64,000 nucleotides of DNA, from NCBI GenBank assembly GCA_001414345.1, contig LLCB01000159.1:1-64000 (forward strand), read 5' to 3'. The position numbers were made by a program, and so were the translations under genes. Below the pieces are notes generated by a model. That model did no database searches, was not told the origin of the DNA, and saw only the letters and a program-made list of their open reading frames with translations. Shown in pieces: positions 24,506 through 36,700 of the stretch. The stretch comes from Hymenoscyphus infarciens. Taxonomy: Eukaryota > Ascomycota > Leotiomycetes > Helotiales > Helotiaceae. How positions within the stretch are numbered: the first letter of the stretch is position 1; each line of letters starts with the position of its first letter.

Positions 24506-26189
24506 ATGTTTTCCATTTCCCAATTTCTTGTTACACTGTTGTTCCTCTCCTGGGCCTCCGCAAAGCAATGGACTTGTACTGTTGCCGCTGCGGGAAACAG
24601 TTCCATTGATGATACACCTGCAATACGTGAAGCTTTCGATGAATGTAACCAGCATTCCGGCCGAGTAATTTTCACAAATACTACATATCACGTTAACACC
24701 GTTTTACAAACCACCGGATTGAAAAATCTCGACATTGATATTAAAGGGACACTCCAGGTCCGAGATCCCTCTCAAATACTTCGAGCTTGACTGATGTTCA
24801 TGCAGTGGTCGACGAATATCACATACTGGCTCGCAAACTCTCTCGATGTGGGGTATCAGAACCAATCCACGGCTTGGATCCTCGGTGGTGATAATGTTCA
24901 CATCAATGGCTTTGGATATGGTACTATTGATGGAAATGGCGAGGCTTGGTATACTTCTGTGGGCGGGGTATCGAATTATCCGAGACGACCACATGGGGTT
25001 ACTTTCAATGGACTGAATAATTCTGTTGTTGAGGGAGTGAGGTTTTTGAATAGTCAGATGTGGTACGTGACCCTTGTTTGCTTTTGAGAGATATGGATTT
25101 TCCGGCTAACGCGTTGGGGACTTCAAGGACGATGTCGATTATCTACTCGAAGAATACGACTTTTGATCAGATATGGGTCAGTAATCTTAGGGCTGATGGG
25201 AATACTACTAGTAAGTCAAATGTCTTCGAGGTGTTCCCAAAAACAATACTTCGCAAACCTTCTGCTAACACATTTTCAGGAAACACGGATGGCGCGGATA
25301 CCTTCTTTTCTTCGTTCATCACCTTCTGTGAGTTCTAATTTTTCCCTTTCGTCTTGGGTTGGGAGGGCCGAGACACTGTTTCCCCCCCCCCCCAGACAAC
25401 TCTCTTCCTCTTAGCACAACCTTGTCACCTCCTCCTGCCTCCCCAAACACCCTTCTAGAAATGGCAATACTGAATCCGAGATTTTCCACAGCAAACTGGA
25501 TCGTAATCAACGGCGATGACAGCATTTCTCTCAAGGCCAATAGCACCGACATCACCATCCGAGATTGCACTTTTTACAGAGGACTAGGTGTTGCGATTGG
25601 AAGTATTGGACAATACGCTGGCGAGTTCGAGACCATAGAACGTGTTCGAGTGAGCGGGATCAAATTTTACAAAACCCTCCACGCCGTAAGTAAACGCCTC
25701 AGCTAAAAGCAGGCACTATCACTAACACCATGAAAGGTATACTTCAAAACCTGGACCGGCGAGCAAGTAGGCTACCCCCCAAACGGAGGAGGAGGAGGTC
25801 TCGGCCGTAAGTCACTTCCCACATCCTCTCCCTTCAATTACCCACTCCATTCCAACTCACACCCCCAAACAGACACTACAGACCTCGTCTTCGAAAACCT
25901 CTTCATAAGCGAATCTCGCGGTACACCATTCGACATCGACCAATGCACCTCCTTCTCCGGTGTCACCGGAAACTGCACCTCCTCGCACTTCCAAGTCCGA
26001 GACGTGACGGTGAGAAATCTCACTGGTATGAGTACGAACATCAATGTTGCGAGGATGAAATGTGCTGCGCTCACTTGTCCGTTTCTCACGCTTGAGGATT
26101 TTGAGGTGAAGAATTCTACTTCTGGCGTGGCAATTGAGAGGTATTCGTGTTCGAATCTTAGGAATTATACGGGGTTTACTTGTGCGTAA
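24506..26189 (+). CDS. Secreted GH28 pectinase (exo-polygalacturonase or rhamnogalacturonase type)
   Basis: Seven exons (24,506-24,757; 24,806-25,062; 25,128-25,210; 25,280-25,327; 25,492-25,685; 25,737-25,806; 25,873-26,189) join in frame to about 406 residues, the usual GH28 size. The first 19 residues (MFSISQFLVTLLFLSWASA) form a signal peptide, so the enzyme should be secreted to cleave pectic backbone glycosidic bonds. The parallel beta-helix motifs NTDGADT and NGDDSISLK carry the expected catalytic aspartates, and YFKTWTG carries the substrate-binding lysine. The position of the usual GHG histidine reads GLGVAIGSIGQY. This and the GYPPNGGGGGLG segment recall the exo-acting, rhamnogalacturonan-type branch rather than endo-polygalacturonases; that assignment is from memory of the family and not certain. 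Many N-glycosylation sites are present. The fourth intron (164 nt) holds a run of about a dozen C bases at about 25,382-25,394. Confidence 0.85.
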
Positions 26190-27172
26190 GGACTTTGGCG
26201 GGGGGTTGCGGGATTTGAGTTTGTTGGGAAGGGGATGGAAGGTGGAGCTGAGAGTGCGGGAATGAAGCAATCACGGTTGAAGACTTTGAGTCTGTAGCGA
26301 GTGCGCAAAATTTGAAGATGCGAAATAGTTAATCAAGTGAGAATGTCAAAACTTCAAGAACAAACGAAAGTGCGATGGTCCTGGAATAGCAGTTAGCTTT
26401 GGAAGCCCCACGATGGAAAATCAAAAGCGGTGGTAAATAGCTCTCGTTGTTTCATGTCATCCATCTATCAATACTCTTAAACACGAGTTCCGCCTACCTA
26501 CAAACCTTGTGTGTTTACTGCTGATCGAGGAAGCCTAACACTTGCGGCTTCATCCTAGCACTAGAGAAGGCTCAAATGGTCTATGTTCATAAACTATTTG
26601 GTTTCTAACCTGCAGTTTTATGGAAGAGTTGAGCCTAGGTATGAAAGGAAATAGCAAGCCTTGTAGGAGAAATTGTAACTACAGAGCTTTTCCTTCAGCT
26701 TGACTTTGCTGCAGAGGGTTTGAAAGACAATCTAAGCAACTACCCCGAGACCAACGAAACAATCATTACCAAGCTCCAGCCTCGTTACACAGGTTATTTA
26801 GATTATACTAGGAACTTAATTTTTACCATCTAAAAACGTGCGGCAACGAAAGAGAACTTCAGTTTCAACCCTTGAAGATGCATCACTACGTGTATTAGAT
26901 CGCGCATAATTTGATGTTGGAATGGCTTTCCAAATTCCTTTCTCTAACACTGCCACATGCTTTTTTTTTGGCGGGCTGGTGCTTAACTTTCCACCACACC
27001 CAATCGCCAACACCTCTATTCACTTACAATTAGGCAACGCGAAATTTCCGAAGGCTATCCAGGGGCAACTTGCTTAGAGCTGGGGGCACATTAAATCTTG
27101 CACTTGCGACAAACGGATACCATCGACATCATCTAAGACACCCATACCCACCGCCAGACCCAGCAACTCGAG
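26190..27172. other. Intergenic region
   Basis: Almost 1 kb without a supported gene. A 65-codon minus-strand frame at 26,816-27,013 has no motif. The part next to 27,173 should be the promoter of the following gene. Confidence 0.5.
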
Positions 27173-28530
27173 ATGCCTCCTCCCAAGCGTTGGTTTACGA
27201 AGAAGAGAAAGGTGCATCAGAAAACGGCTGGAGAAGAGGGATCGCAACAACTACCAGAATCGTACTGCTATACCGGCTTTTACGAAAAGGAGTCTGAGAG
27301 CGCGGATGAGGAGCCATATCATGTCGTGATCATGAAGATCGCTCCAGAGAAATTGGCGCGCTTTCAAGTTGGTATGTATGCCAATATATTACAACGCGAC
27401 GAGGACTTCCTTAGCTAAGTATTGTCATGATAGGGAAACGAGATGCCACAGAGGAGGAGGAACCACAGAGCCAACATGGTGTACAACTCGGCGACGAGAT
27501 CGAAGACGATGACCGCGAAGAGACACTGTCAACGATGTCAGATTTCGATCCATTCACAGCACTTCCATACTCTGGAGAGCTCACTCCAGAGGTCTTCCGA
27601 GAATTCTTGCTAGGGGGGAGTCTAGATACCTACCGAGCTTGGCTCTATTTCGTCACTTCCAGAAGACAAACCGACCATGCCGCATCGACAAGAGAGGAGT
27701 CGGGTCAAGTGGAAGATCCGGCAAACGGTTCGACAGGAGTGCGAGTTGAAGAATCGGCAGCCAAGTCAGTTGATTTTGGAGAAAGCGCGGCGGACAACGG
27801 GGAATATAGAAGCGTATATAGTTCAAGTCACCCACGCAGTCCAAGTCACCTACACAGGACGACCCACCGAAATAGTTCAGGCGACCCAAACATTGCAGCG
27901 ATAGGCAACGCGTTGAAGGAGCTACGATCGTCAGGCGATGCGGACGCGATGCAGGTTGATGGAGAAGCCGCAATCATAGAGGAGCAACTCAGGAGATTTG
28001 ATCAAAACCCCAGCTTCAACATCCAAAAGGAAGAGGTGGTTCTAACGACTGAGGATACTGAGGATATTGAGAATACTGAGGATATTGAGAATACTGAGGC
28101 CATTGAGAATATTGAAAACATTGAGAATGCTGAGGATGTTGAGGATACAGTCGAATACCACAAGGAAGAGATGAGTGTATGGGCAAGAGGAGAAGTACGA
28201 GGACGTGCAGCGAGGCTTCTTGAGAAATACAACAACCTGGAGGAGAAACGCCAAGGTACCTCTGAGGCTAGAAAGTACTACGACGAGGTCTTCCAGAAGA
28301 TTGACGAGACTCTTACGGGATGGTACAAAGCAAAGAGATTGCAGTACAATGGACAATCGTACGCCCTTTCAGAGAACATTCGAGAGCTCAACCTGGAGGA
28401 ATACCAGCGGATGGGAAAGACAGTCTTACAAGGTGCAGAATCCCAAGAAGAGGAAGCATTGAAAGAGCTCGTGGATGAGGCGAGGGAGATATATAACTGC
28501 ATGACGGAAGGGCAAGGAAAGTTCCAATAA
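27173..28530 (+). CDS. Unknown acidic protein with E(D/N)x repeats
   Basis: Two exons, 27,173-27,371 and 27,434-28,530, joined by a 62-nt intron (GTATGT..ATAG), give about 431 residues; the junction reads RFQVGKRD. I recognise no domain family. The N-terminus is basic (KRWFTKKRK), a possible nuclear localisation signal, and is followed by YCYTGFYEKE and YHVVIMKIAPEKL, then a conserved-looking segment with LPYSGELTPEVFREFLLG. The middle is Ser/Gly-rich and probably disordered. Residues about 273-305 are eleven tandem triplets of the form E-D/N-x. The C-terminal 120 residues are charged and helical (RAARLLEKYNNLEEKRQG, LNLEEYQRMGK), suggesting a coiled coil. It is probably a fungal-lineage protein of unknown role, perhaps nuclear. 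Confidence 0.7.
28051..28149 (+). repeat. 9-bp coding minisatellite (11 units)
   Basis: Eleven units of the form GAG-(GAT/AAT)-(ACT/ATT) lie in frame inside the acidic unknown gene. Each unit encodes E, then D or N, then T, I, A or V. Neighbouring units are nearly identical, which indicates slippage expansion; this region is likely length-variable between strains. Confidence 0.9.
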
Positions 28531-29487
28531 GGTAGGCTACTGAGGCCAGTTGATGGGAAGCCCAGAGAACGAGCGTTGGATGTCAACAAAAGCCTCTTTA
28601 TTCTCGTTATTCTCGGAATACATGAGTGATATAGGGGTCATTGTTGTACAACGGATAAGGGCACGCGTTGTCCAATGTCTTGAGAGTCATTGAGTCTTGG
28701 TTCTTTTGCAGAGAGAGTTTGTTCCGCGCTTCCGGTGGCAGCCGATGTTTTGATCCGATGTTGCGCCGTCACATCAGCTTGGCGACCGTAGTTAATAGTC
28801 ACAGTACAGTGAAGCAGAAAGAATCTGAACTGCTTACTGGCAATTCTCTTTCCACTACAGCTGTTTTCTCGCTCTCAATTGTCCCGATTGTCCCGTTCGT
28901 GATTCATCTGAACTCTTTGTACATTCAGAGTGTTGTTGAGCTTTAGCAATCGGCTCCACTTGCCTAGCCTTTGTCAAAGACTGGACCAATCACAGCCTCC
29001 TAGTCTGTTAGTAATACATACCTCACCTGCAATGGCTGTGCTGGTGCGCTAAAACAGCTTGGAAGCCATCAAGGTGCTTTCGCCCGCTGCTTGCGGGTGC
29101 GGATGCGGGCTAAATTGATGGAGCAAAATGGGTGAAGACTACTAGTATGCAGACGTATTGTCGTCACCTTTCCTACCTCTTTCCTAATCCACTACACTTC
29201 TTCAACTCTCCTCCAACTACCCTTCTGGTCTCCTCTCTCTTCTCTCTCCTCTCTCCTCTCTCCTCTCTCTCCTCTCTCTCCTCTCTCTCCTCTCTCTCCT
29301 CTTCCGCATTCAAACTTGCTACTCGCTACTTCGCATAACAACCACTCCTCTCCTCTTTCAGTTTGTTATTCTATGCGACCTTGAAAACCCGAACCACAAT
29401 CAGCATCCTCAATTTACAACCGAACTCTGCAGAAGCAGACGCGCATCTGCAGCAGCAGCAGTAGCCGGGGATAGCTTCTGCCACGCA
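28531..29487. other. Intergenic region and ZIP-gene promoter
   Basis: Only short frames without motifs are present (for example 92 codons at 28,668-28,946). The right part contains a long pyrimidine tract and is probably the promoter and 5' untranslated region of the ZIP transporter gene. Confidence 0.5.
29229..29303 (+). promoter_or_regulatory. CT-rich pyrimidine tract upstream of the ZIP gene
   Basis: About 75 bp of CT and CTCTCTC repeats lie some 185 bp before the proposed ATG. CT-rich tracts are common around transcription starts of filamentous-fungal genes, so a core-promoter role is plausible but not shown. Confidence 0.5.
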
Positions 29488-31097
29488 ATGCAAACAATGG
29501 GACTCAAAATTGACAATGACGTTCGAGGGTGGATTATGTGTCTCGTTAGTGGCGTGGGTAAGGTGTGAGGCTCCATTCCAAAGAAACATGTCTTAACCTT
29601 TTGTGTCAGCTTGTGTTATCGGGGCAAGCATCATATGCGTCGATCTCATAGTCCAGCGCTTTCCAGGCCGAAGGGACTTCCGGATACAAGACAGTAATAT
29701 CTTTCTGGCCTCGTCATTGAGCTTGAGTTTTGGGGTTATGGTAGGCCTTTCATCCTTGCACCAAGACGACTACTCTATGCTAACTTCTGGCTCCGTAGTT
29801 GTTCTCAGCACTTTATGGCATTCTACCTTCCTCGAAAAAATATCTCGAACGAAGCGGATTGGAATCAAAGGCGGCGTCGTGGATACTTCTCGCATTTTTC
29901 ATGGGAGGATTTGTTGGCATACAGATCATCTCGAGGATTGTTCACCAATACATGCCCTCACATGTGGTAGACTGCGATCATAGCCACGGGGACGACCCTC
30001 ACTCGGATCATCAGGCCAGAAGGGACCCGCACGCTGGTCATGGAGAACATTTGCACAACCACGATCATGAACACGATCACAACCATAGCCATAACCGGAA
30101 TCATAACCACAAGGCAATTGGCGAGAACGGACAGGTGACGGAATCAACCCCCCTTTTGGTTTCAGAACAAGACTCAAACAGCCTCGTACCCCAAATGCCA
30201 CCTATCAATGGTAGATTCGATGGCGCAGGAACTCGAAACAGCAGTATTGTCACTGGTAGAAGACCTTCGACCTTTGATCGAGTCGGTTCCTTTGTCATGG
30301 ACAGAAAAGCAAACTGCGACGAGACCGGTCCTTGTCTTGGATACTCGGATCCTTGTGGTAACGGATGTTTTAGTTTCCTGTCTTCTCTGAAAAACAAAAA
30401 ATTGGCTCGACGCGCTACTGTCCTAACGCCTCCGGCATTCGACGAAGACGGCAATGAAATTCGTGGTGACCACTCAAGAGCAACAACCAGAACAACATCT
30501 GTCAATGGATCTCGTGCTCACTCCCGTGTGCGTGGAGAGGAAGACTGCCAATCGGTTGACGCCAGCAGAAGCGGTGATTTGGAAGCCCAAGAAGCACAGC
30601 ATCATCACCATGTTCCTGAGAACGAGTTTATGACTATCGGCTTTCAAACATCTATCGCTATTGCACTCCATAAACTACCAGAGGGATTTATCACTTACGC
30701 GACAAACCACGCCAGTCCTGCGCTTGGAACATCAGTTTTCATGGCTCTTTTCATTCACAATATCTCTGAAGGTTTCATCTTGGCTCTTCCACTCTACCTT
30801 GCTACTCAATCTCGCCTTCGCGCCATGCTAGTGGCCTCGCTCCTAGGTGGAATTAGTCAACCTCTTGGTGCTGCCTTTGCAGCTGCCTGGTTCAAAGTTG
30901 CGGGGAATAGTGGACATACGCCAGGAGAAAGATTGTACGGATGTATGTTTGCAGTCACAGCTGGCATCATGACAAGTGTTGCACTGATGCTCTTTGTCGA
31001 GGGTTTGAGCTTGAGCCATAATCGCAATTGGTGTATTGCCTTTGGATTCTTAGGCATGGCGATCATGGGCGCAAGTAATGCACTTACTGCTGCTTAA
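29488..31097 (+). CDS. ZIP-family zinc transporter, ZRT3-like (vacuolar zinc export)
   Basis: Three exons (29,488-29,557; 29,610-29,740; 29,799-31,097) with 52- and 58-nt introns (GTAAGG..TCAG and GTAGGC..GTAG) give about 499 residues, close to yeast Zrt3. Zrt3 proteins move stored zinc from the vacuole to the cytosol. The first 120 residues form three hydrophobic segments, with MGGFVGIQIISRIVHQ as the third. A very histidine-rich cytosolic loop follows at about residues 129-171 (many HxH pairs) and a second His cluster (QHHHH) lies just before the fourth segment. The signature transmembrane helices are present: LHKLPEGFITYATNHA and HNISEGF, both with the histidines that line the ZIP metal path. 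The C-terminal helices follow with GITSVALMLFVEGLSL-like text. ATG codons at 29,488 and 29,497 are both in frame; the first is used here. Confidence 0.9.
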
Positions 31098-33790
31098 GAG
31101 GTGGGATATTGATATTGATTATCAACCTCTTTTTTGTCGCCGGATTTGGCTAGGGGGGCATTCGAAATTCACGAGAACAAGACGTAACGATTAGAACATA
31201 CATCAGCGTTTGGAGTTAAGTTCGTTTACACCATGGATACCTTTACATAAGGGCTGGGGGTTTATTCTTTTCCTGTTTGTATATGGGTACTCGGTAGCAT
31301 TGGGAGGCTTGAATAATTGATTCGTCAGGCTAGCATAGGGAGGCGTTGGGGACCTATTCTGTTTTAGGAGAAGCAGATCCCTTGCGGTAATTTGAATTTA
31401 CTGATTTTCGATGCTGATGATTTTCTCTTGTGATCATTCATGTTCTTTTGTTCATTCCCTGCGAAGTTTTCTCCTTTTGGGCTCTGCTCCTCTAGTGGCT
31501 GTAGCTTGATGAACTTATGTTCTATTTTCGTTTGCGACAACACATCTCCTTACAGGTCACAGAAAGCGGCAGCAAATAGCTCTCGTTGGTGTACAAGCCC
31601 ATAATGGCAGTTCATTACCCCAACACCCCAGCAGCCTAGGACAATCGAACATGACTTTTCCCAAACATCTAGGTCAACATCAAATTGCCCTAGAAATTTG
31701 GAACAACAACCAGGTCGACAGGGACGAACGGGAACTATTAACTACCCCTCGTACTGGCCTCGCGGGACGGGTCAACCTCAAGCGAGGTTTCGTCTCTTCT
31801 CGTTCCTTGTAGCCAGTTTGATCGCTAAAGATCACAAGCTTTTAGCGAGGAGATAGGAGAGAGGCGCTCTTTACGGAGGTCTCCGCGCGGATGAAGCCGT
31901 GGGGCTTTGATTCACTGTTCAGTATAACTTGAAGCTTCTGCGTTTCTCCGTACTCGGCTTGAGCAAAGATGACTCGCTTTGAAGAGTAAACACAAAAAGT
32001 AAACACAAAAAGTAAACACAAATTCCAAGGTGAATCTATAGCAACCACCTTGCCCTCCCACCAGTTTCTACTCGCACGCCAGGAACTGCCAACTCGTTCT
32101 CAAACAACTAACTTGGAGAAATGAAAGTAATTAAATATACTTATAATGCTATTTCAAAGATAAAGGGTATTTAGATCCAGTGTGGTCGATAGTATTATCG
32201 TGATAAAATACTGTAGTATTTTCGAATTATATATTCTCATAATATTCTACTAGTACGTAGTAGTTTTCGTCGTAATACTTTATTAATACCGCGATATTAT
32301 ATAGTACACTATTTAATAACTCGTATACCTAAAACCCCACTTAAAGTATACTAATCAAGTATAGTATATAAAGCAGTTTCTACTTGAGTATTTCTTCTTA
32401 ACAACTTCGTAACATTTAATAATTAATAACACTCGGAGTGTTATAAGACTACTATTACTTCTTTATATTTCAGGTGCTCTATTTTTATAAAAAAGAATTA
32501 CTTAAATTAATTAAGAATTCAAAGTGCTTAGCGTGCTTAGCAGTATCGCGATATTATCATAATATCAATTAAAATACTAATAATATAAAGGATAATATTA
32601 TTAGTTCTCGTAGAATTTAAATAGTATAAATAGTGCGTAGTAAAGTGGGTTTCTAATAATATATCGTGGTAGTATAATATTCCAAATACTATCGACTACA
32701 CTGTTTAGAGCTCTAATATCCGAGTCTATTGATAAGTCTTAACTTCATACTCTCATTTCTCGAAGCTTTAGGTAGAATATTAAAATTAGTGAGATAAAAG
32801 AAAAACAAAGTTCTCTATTAACCTACATATAAACCATATCTATTAAATCGTATTCCCCCAGCTCTTTAGAAGAGTCAAGTCAAGTGGATAGAGCGCATAT
32901 TTCTAGTAGAAAGCGGAAATAAGTCAGAAAGTGAATCTCGAACTTGGAAAAGAGAGGAGAAAGCAATAGAAAGCAATAGAAAGCAATAAAAAGGCAGAGG
33001 GGGCGCAGCTGTACTTTGATACCCAAACTCTTGCGCTACTCTTAAACCTTGAGAGTGGGGAACTGAATCTGGCTTTTCGAACCTTTTCTTCAGTTGAGCA
33101 AGCAGAGTAAAGAGGTCTTCTACTCTCGACAAGTTACAAACTCCTGCATCCCCGTAGAAGAGGCGAGAGAGAGAGGAGAAACGAGGAGATTAAGGGCGTG
33201 CCAAGATAGAGGGAGTAATAAAAGAAAGCCATGATCAAGTTCACTCACCACAAAAATCAACATATCAAAGATCAATGAAGTCGAATTCCCATCTCATCTT
33301 AATTCCATGCATCATGAATTATGCTAATGTCCTATCCCTACCCTACCCTTCCTTCTGAAGTCCGCCCGCCTAATTCCTTTGGTACAAAACAACCCCCTAT
33401 CTTATCTCAAACGTAACTTAAACATCAAAGAGCAGCTAGTCGGGTTCGAACCCAAAAGATATCTGCTTACGCTCATGTTCTTTTCCCATGTCTATCCCAT
33501 CCGATCCGTATACAACACAAGAAAAACGCCCAGGTTTTCAACCCTTGTAAAAAAGGGTGCAAAGAGAAGAGAAAAAAAGCTCAGCTGCTTCAGCTATTGG
33601 TCTAATATACACAATGTAAGAAAATCAAGGAATCCCCCAGGAAAGAAAACGAGAAAAGCTTTTGTTGGTAATGCAGAAATGACTCCAAGTCCAGAGCCAC
33701 CTGACATGCGATATAAGGAGCGTCGCTAAAGTGGCAAATAAAAGAAAAAAACAAAAGTGTAGTTCAAAATGAAAAATGTGTGGTGGTGCC
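31098..33790. other. Long intergenic region containing a hAT-type MITE
   Basis: No supported gene lies in this 2.7-kb region. Short tandem motifs occur at 31,986-32,020 (a CAAAAAGTAAACA unit repeated) and about 32,961-32,990 (GAAAGCAATA three times). A MITE occupies 32,178-32,703. A 116-codon frame at 33,379-33,729 opposite the 3' side of the Sec7 gene is of low-complexity basic composition and is probably the 3' untranslated region of that gene read backwards. Confidence 0.55.
32178..32703. mobile_element. hAT-type MITE (526 bp)
   Basis: The left end reads CAGTGTGGTCGATAGTATT and the right end is its inverse with one mismatch (AATACTATCGACTACACTG). Eight-bp flanks TTTAGATC (32,170-32,177) and TTTAGAGC (32,704-32,711) differ at one position. 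CAGTG termini plus an 8-bp target duplication are the hallmark of hAT transposons. The interior is AT-rich with no ORF, so it must have moved with a transposase encoded elsewhere. It lies alone in a gene island yet is strongly TA-biased, as if RIP-treated. Confidence 0.85.
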
Positions 33791-36700
33791 TCAAGCACTG
33801 ATCACCGTGTGGACTGGTGGTGTATGTAACCGCTCACTCCCAGCATCGGTCTCACTCCTTTCTCCAGGTTCGAGGTTAGCGTGGTGTCTTTCGAAAAACT
33901 CATCCTGGGCGGCGGGGGACCTAGATCTTTCGGGAGTATAGAAGACCGCTTGTTGTCGGCTAGTAGGCCTGCTAAAATAGCCGTCTTCGTCTTCGTCCTC
34001 AACAGGTGGTAAAGGAGTACGTCTGCCATCCGAGAAACTCACGGCAGCCTCACTGTCCTCGCCATCAGAAGTAACAATGGTAGGGATACCAGTACCATGC
34101 TGGAGTCGCTGACGAAGTTCTCTAAAACTTCTCGCGGCGGCCGTGTCTGTGCTTGCAGCAGAGTCGTGGCGGTGGTGGGATTCGATTGGCTCCGCCAGCA
34201 CGGATCGGAAATCGTCATTAATAGCAGTCGAAGAGGAAGGACCAAGCTCATCCTTGTTCGATTGTTTTCGTAATCTCAATCGCTCTTCTGGGGACATACT
34301 TTGAAGCTCCGACCCGAATGTGATGACGGAAGCTTTTTTGCCATGAACTACGAAACTACCAGTTCCACGGGACAGAACATCATCTCTGCTGCCTTCCTCA
34401 GACATGCCAGCGCTTGATGCGGAATCTTTGCCCTTCTTGCTTCGATGATGAGCAGGAACGTGAGCTTCTCTAAGGGTCCGATGTAGACTTCTGCGTATTT
34501 TGCCTTTATCGACTTTCTCCTTCTCCGAGTTCGGGGTTTGGTCCTTACTTTCCTCGACATCAGGAATGATCGAACGCTTTCTGGCGGGACTTTTCTCCGC
34601 ATCCACCAGGCCGGCTTGCTCCAAAACTGCTTGCTCTGCAGCGTCGACTTGAGGCGTCTCAGGACGATCTTCGGCAGCGAGTGGAGACTTTAAATCGGCC
34701 TTTGATGGTGTGGGGACCAAGCTTGGGGTTGAGGGCACAGAATTGGTCGTAATCGATGCCTTCCGACCCCCTTGGCGGGATTCGAAATTGATAGGAGGAA
34801 GTTCCCATGAGGCTTGCTGCTTGTGGAAGCTAGAAGTACTAGCTAGTTCGGGTGGGGTTTGAAAGATATCGTCCATTGGAACGTCATCTTCGGCATGAGG
34901 TGTGTGGGGTGGTGGTATCGCAGTTGCAGGTCGATTTGCGGAGTGGGTTGTTGGGGAACGTGGGGTACGTTGAGTTAGGTTACTGGCCTTTGAGTGTAAC
35001 CTAGACAACGCTGAACGGTCTGCGGGTGAAGCTTCTGGGGAGGCTATCTCGGGCTTTGGCACAACGGCCTCTGCTGGACTCTTCTCCTCGTCCAGATCCA
35101 TCAACAAAATATCTCTGTGGCATTTCAAGCGCCATATTTCCATCCTTCCCCATTTCAGTTGAGCAGCTATACGCCCTGCGGCAAGTACAACCTGCTCCCG
35201 AGTCTTTGGTTGGATCGGAGCTAGGATTTGGAGATGTCGAGCATTTCTGAGCTGAGCATCAAGCTGTTTCACAGCACTCTCTAGCCTCTCTTCAGACTCC
35301 AATATTTTCTGTTGCATGATCTCTCGACGGGCAGAGAGAATATCTTGCGCCATCTTGTTGTCAATCTTGCCGCTAACAATTGTGACTTCTCCCGTCGGGG
35401 TTTGTACAGATCTCGTAGAGTCATTTTGACTGTCCAAGCGACGGATACCTCGAGTTCGTTGTCCATCATAATTGCCTCCTACGACACCACGCATGCGCAC
35501 ACCGGAAGTTCTAAATGCAGCAGCATAATTGAGCTTTGCAAGCCAGTCATTCATATCTTCCTCATTCTCGGCAAGAAACGTTTCTTCAAATCCTCCATGA
35601 CGAACAAAAATGAAGGCATTCTTGTGCTTTTTGTAATCAGAATCAAGGAGAGCCACTGCATCGTCCGTTGACATGAGAGCATCGGGCTTGAACTGGTCGA
35701 GTGGAGGCTTGAAGATGACTGGTATACCATCATGTCCCTGCTTATTGTGTGCCTCATGCTGTTGCATCAAATTCTTGATCCAGTTGGTATTGCGGAAAAA
35801 GTAGAGCTGTGCTCCTGTGAGAATAGCCCCCCATTCCTGCCACGGTGACCTTGTCTTCTTCTTTTTCGCATCCTTTCGCCAAAGCAGACCAACCTTTGTT
35901 ATCTTGATATCGACAATTCCAGGGTGGGCGTCTTCTGGGTTGGTGACTGTTTTGTCAGACATAAAAGCATCAGGTCGTGATCGAGCTGACACAATCTGCA
36001 GTACACCAGTCCTGAAGAACGTCTTTTGCAAATCTTGAAGATTCAATTTCGGGGATGTGCCAAGGTAGCTGTAGTGTTCTTCGAGATGCATGACATCCTT
36101 GAGGTTAGGTCTCAGTGTTTCCAACTTGCTATCGATAATGAGAGTGTATGGATCAACAGGCTCCTTGGATGGTCGTTTCGCTGGGTCGGCAGTGGCACGC
36201 GGAAACATCTTCTTCTTTTTAGTTTTGTGTTGTATTATTCGCTCGCCATTAATATCAAGGTCATCCTCGACGTGAATGAAAGGCGTGTAAGAAATGTTAT
36301 CATAAAAGCATTCTAGAATCTCGTCAAATATACCCTCGCCTTTGGTGTTTTTCAGATATTCTGGCTTCTGCATTTTGTGCTTGTTATTCTTGTTGAAGAC
36401 GTCAGTATGCAGAATCAGAAGTGAAAATGCAATAAAGTAGGCCTGATCTGGTGAAGCATATATTCCAGGGTTGCATTCGTGATATCGGTTAGCAAAGCCT
36501 TGCAAGCATCTATCAATCTGCTGTGTTTCCTTTGGTAATTCAACTTCCATGAGAAGCTTTCGGATTGCCATGTCCATGGGGTCTCCAAAGAATCCGAACC
36601 CTCTCATATAGCTTCGCAAAACAGCCTGAGAGAATGGGTCGGTGCCTTTTGATAGCACACTGGCTACAACACCCCTACTAACGGCTTCCTCAAGACGTAC

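Noticed and set aside
28668..28946. 92-codon frame between the acidic-protein gene and the ZIP gene
   Set aside because: The composition is not protein-like beyond chance and no domain or signal is seen.
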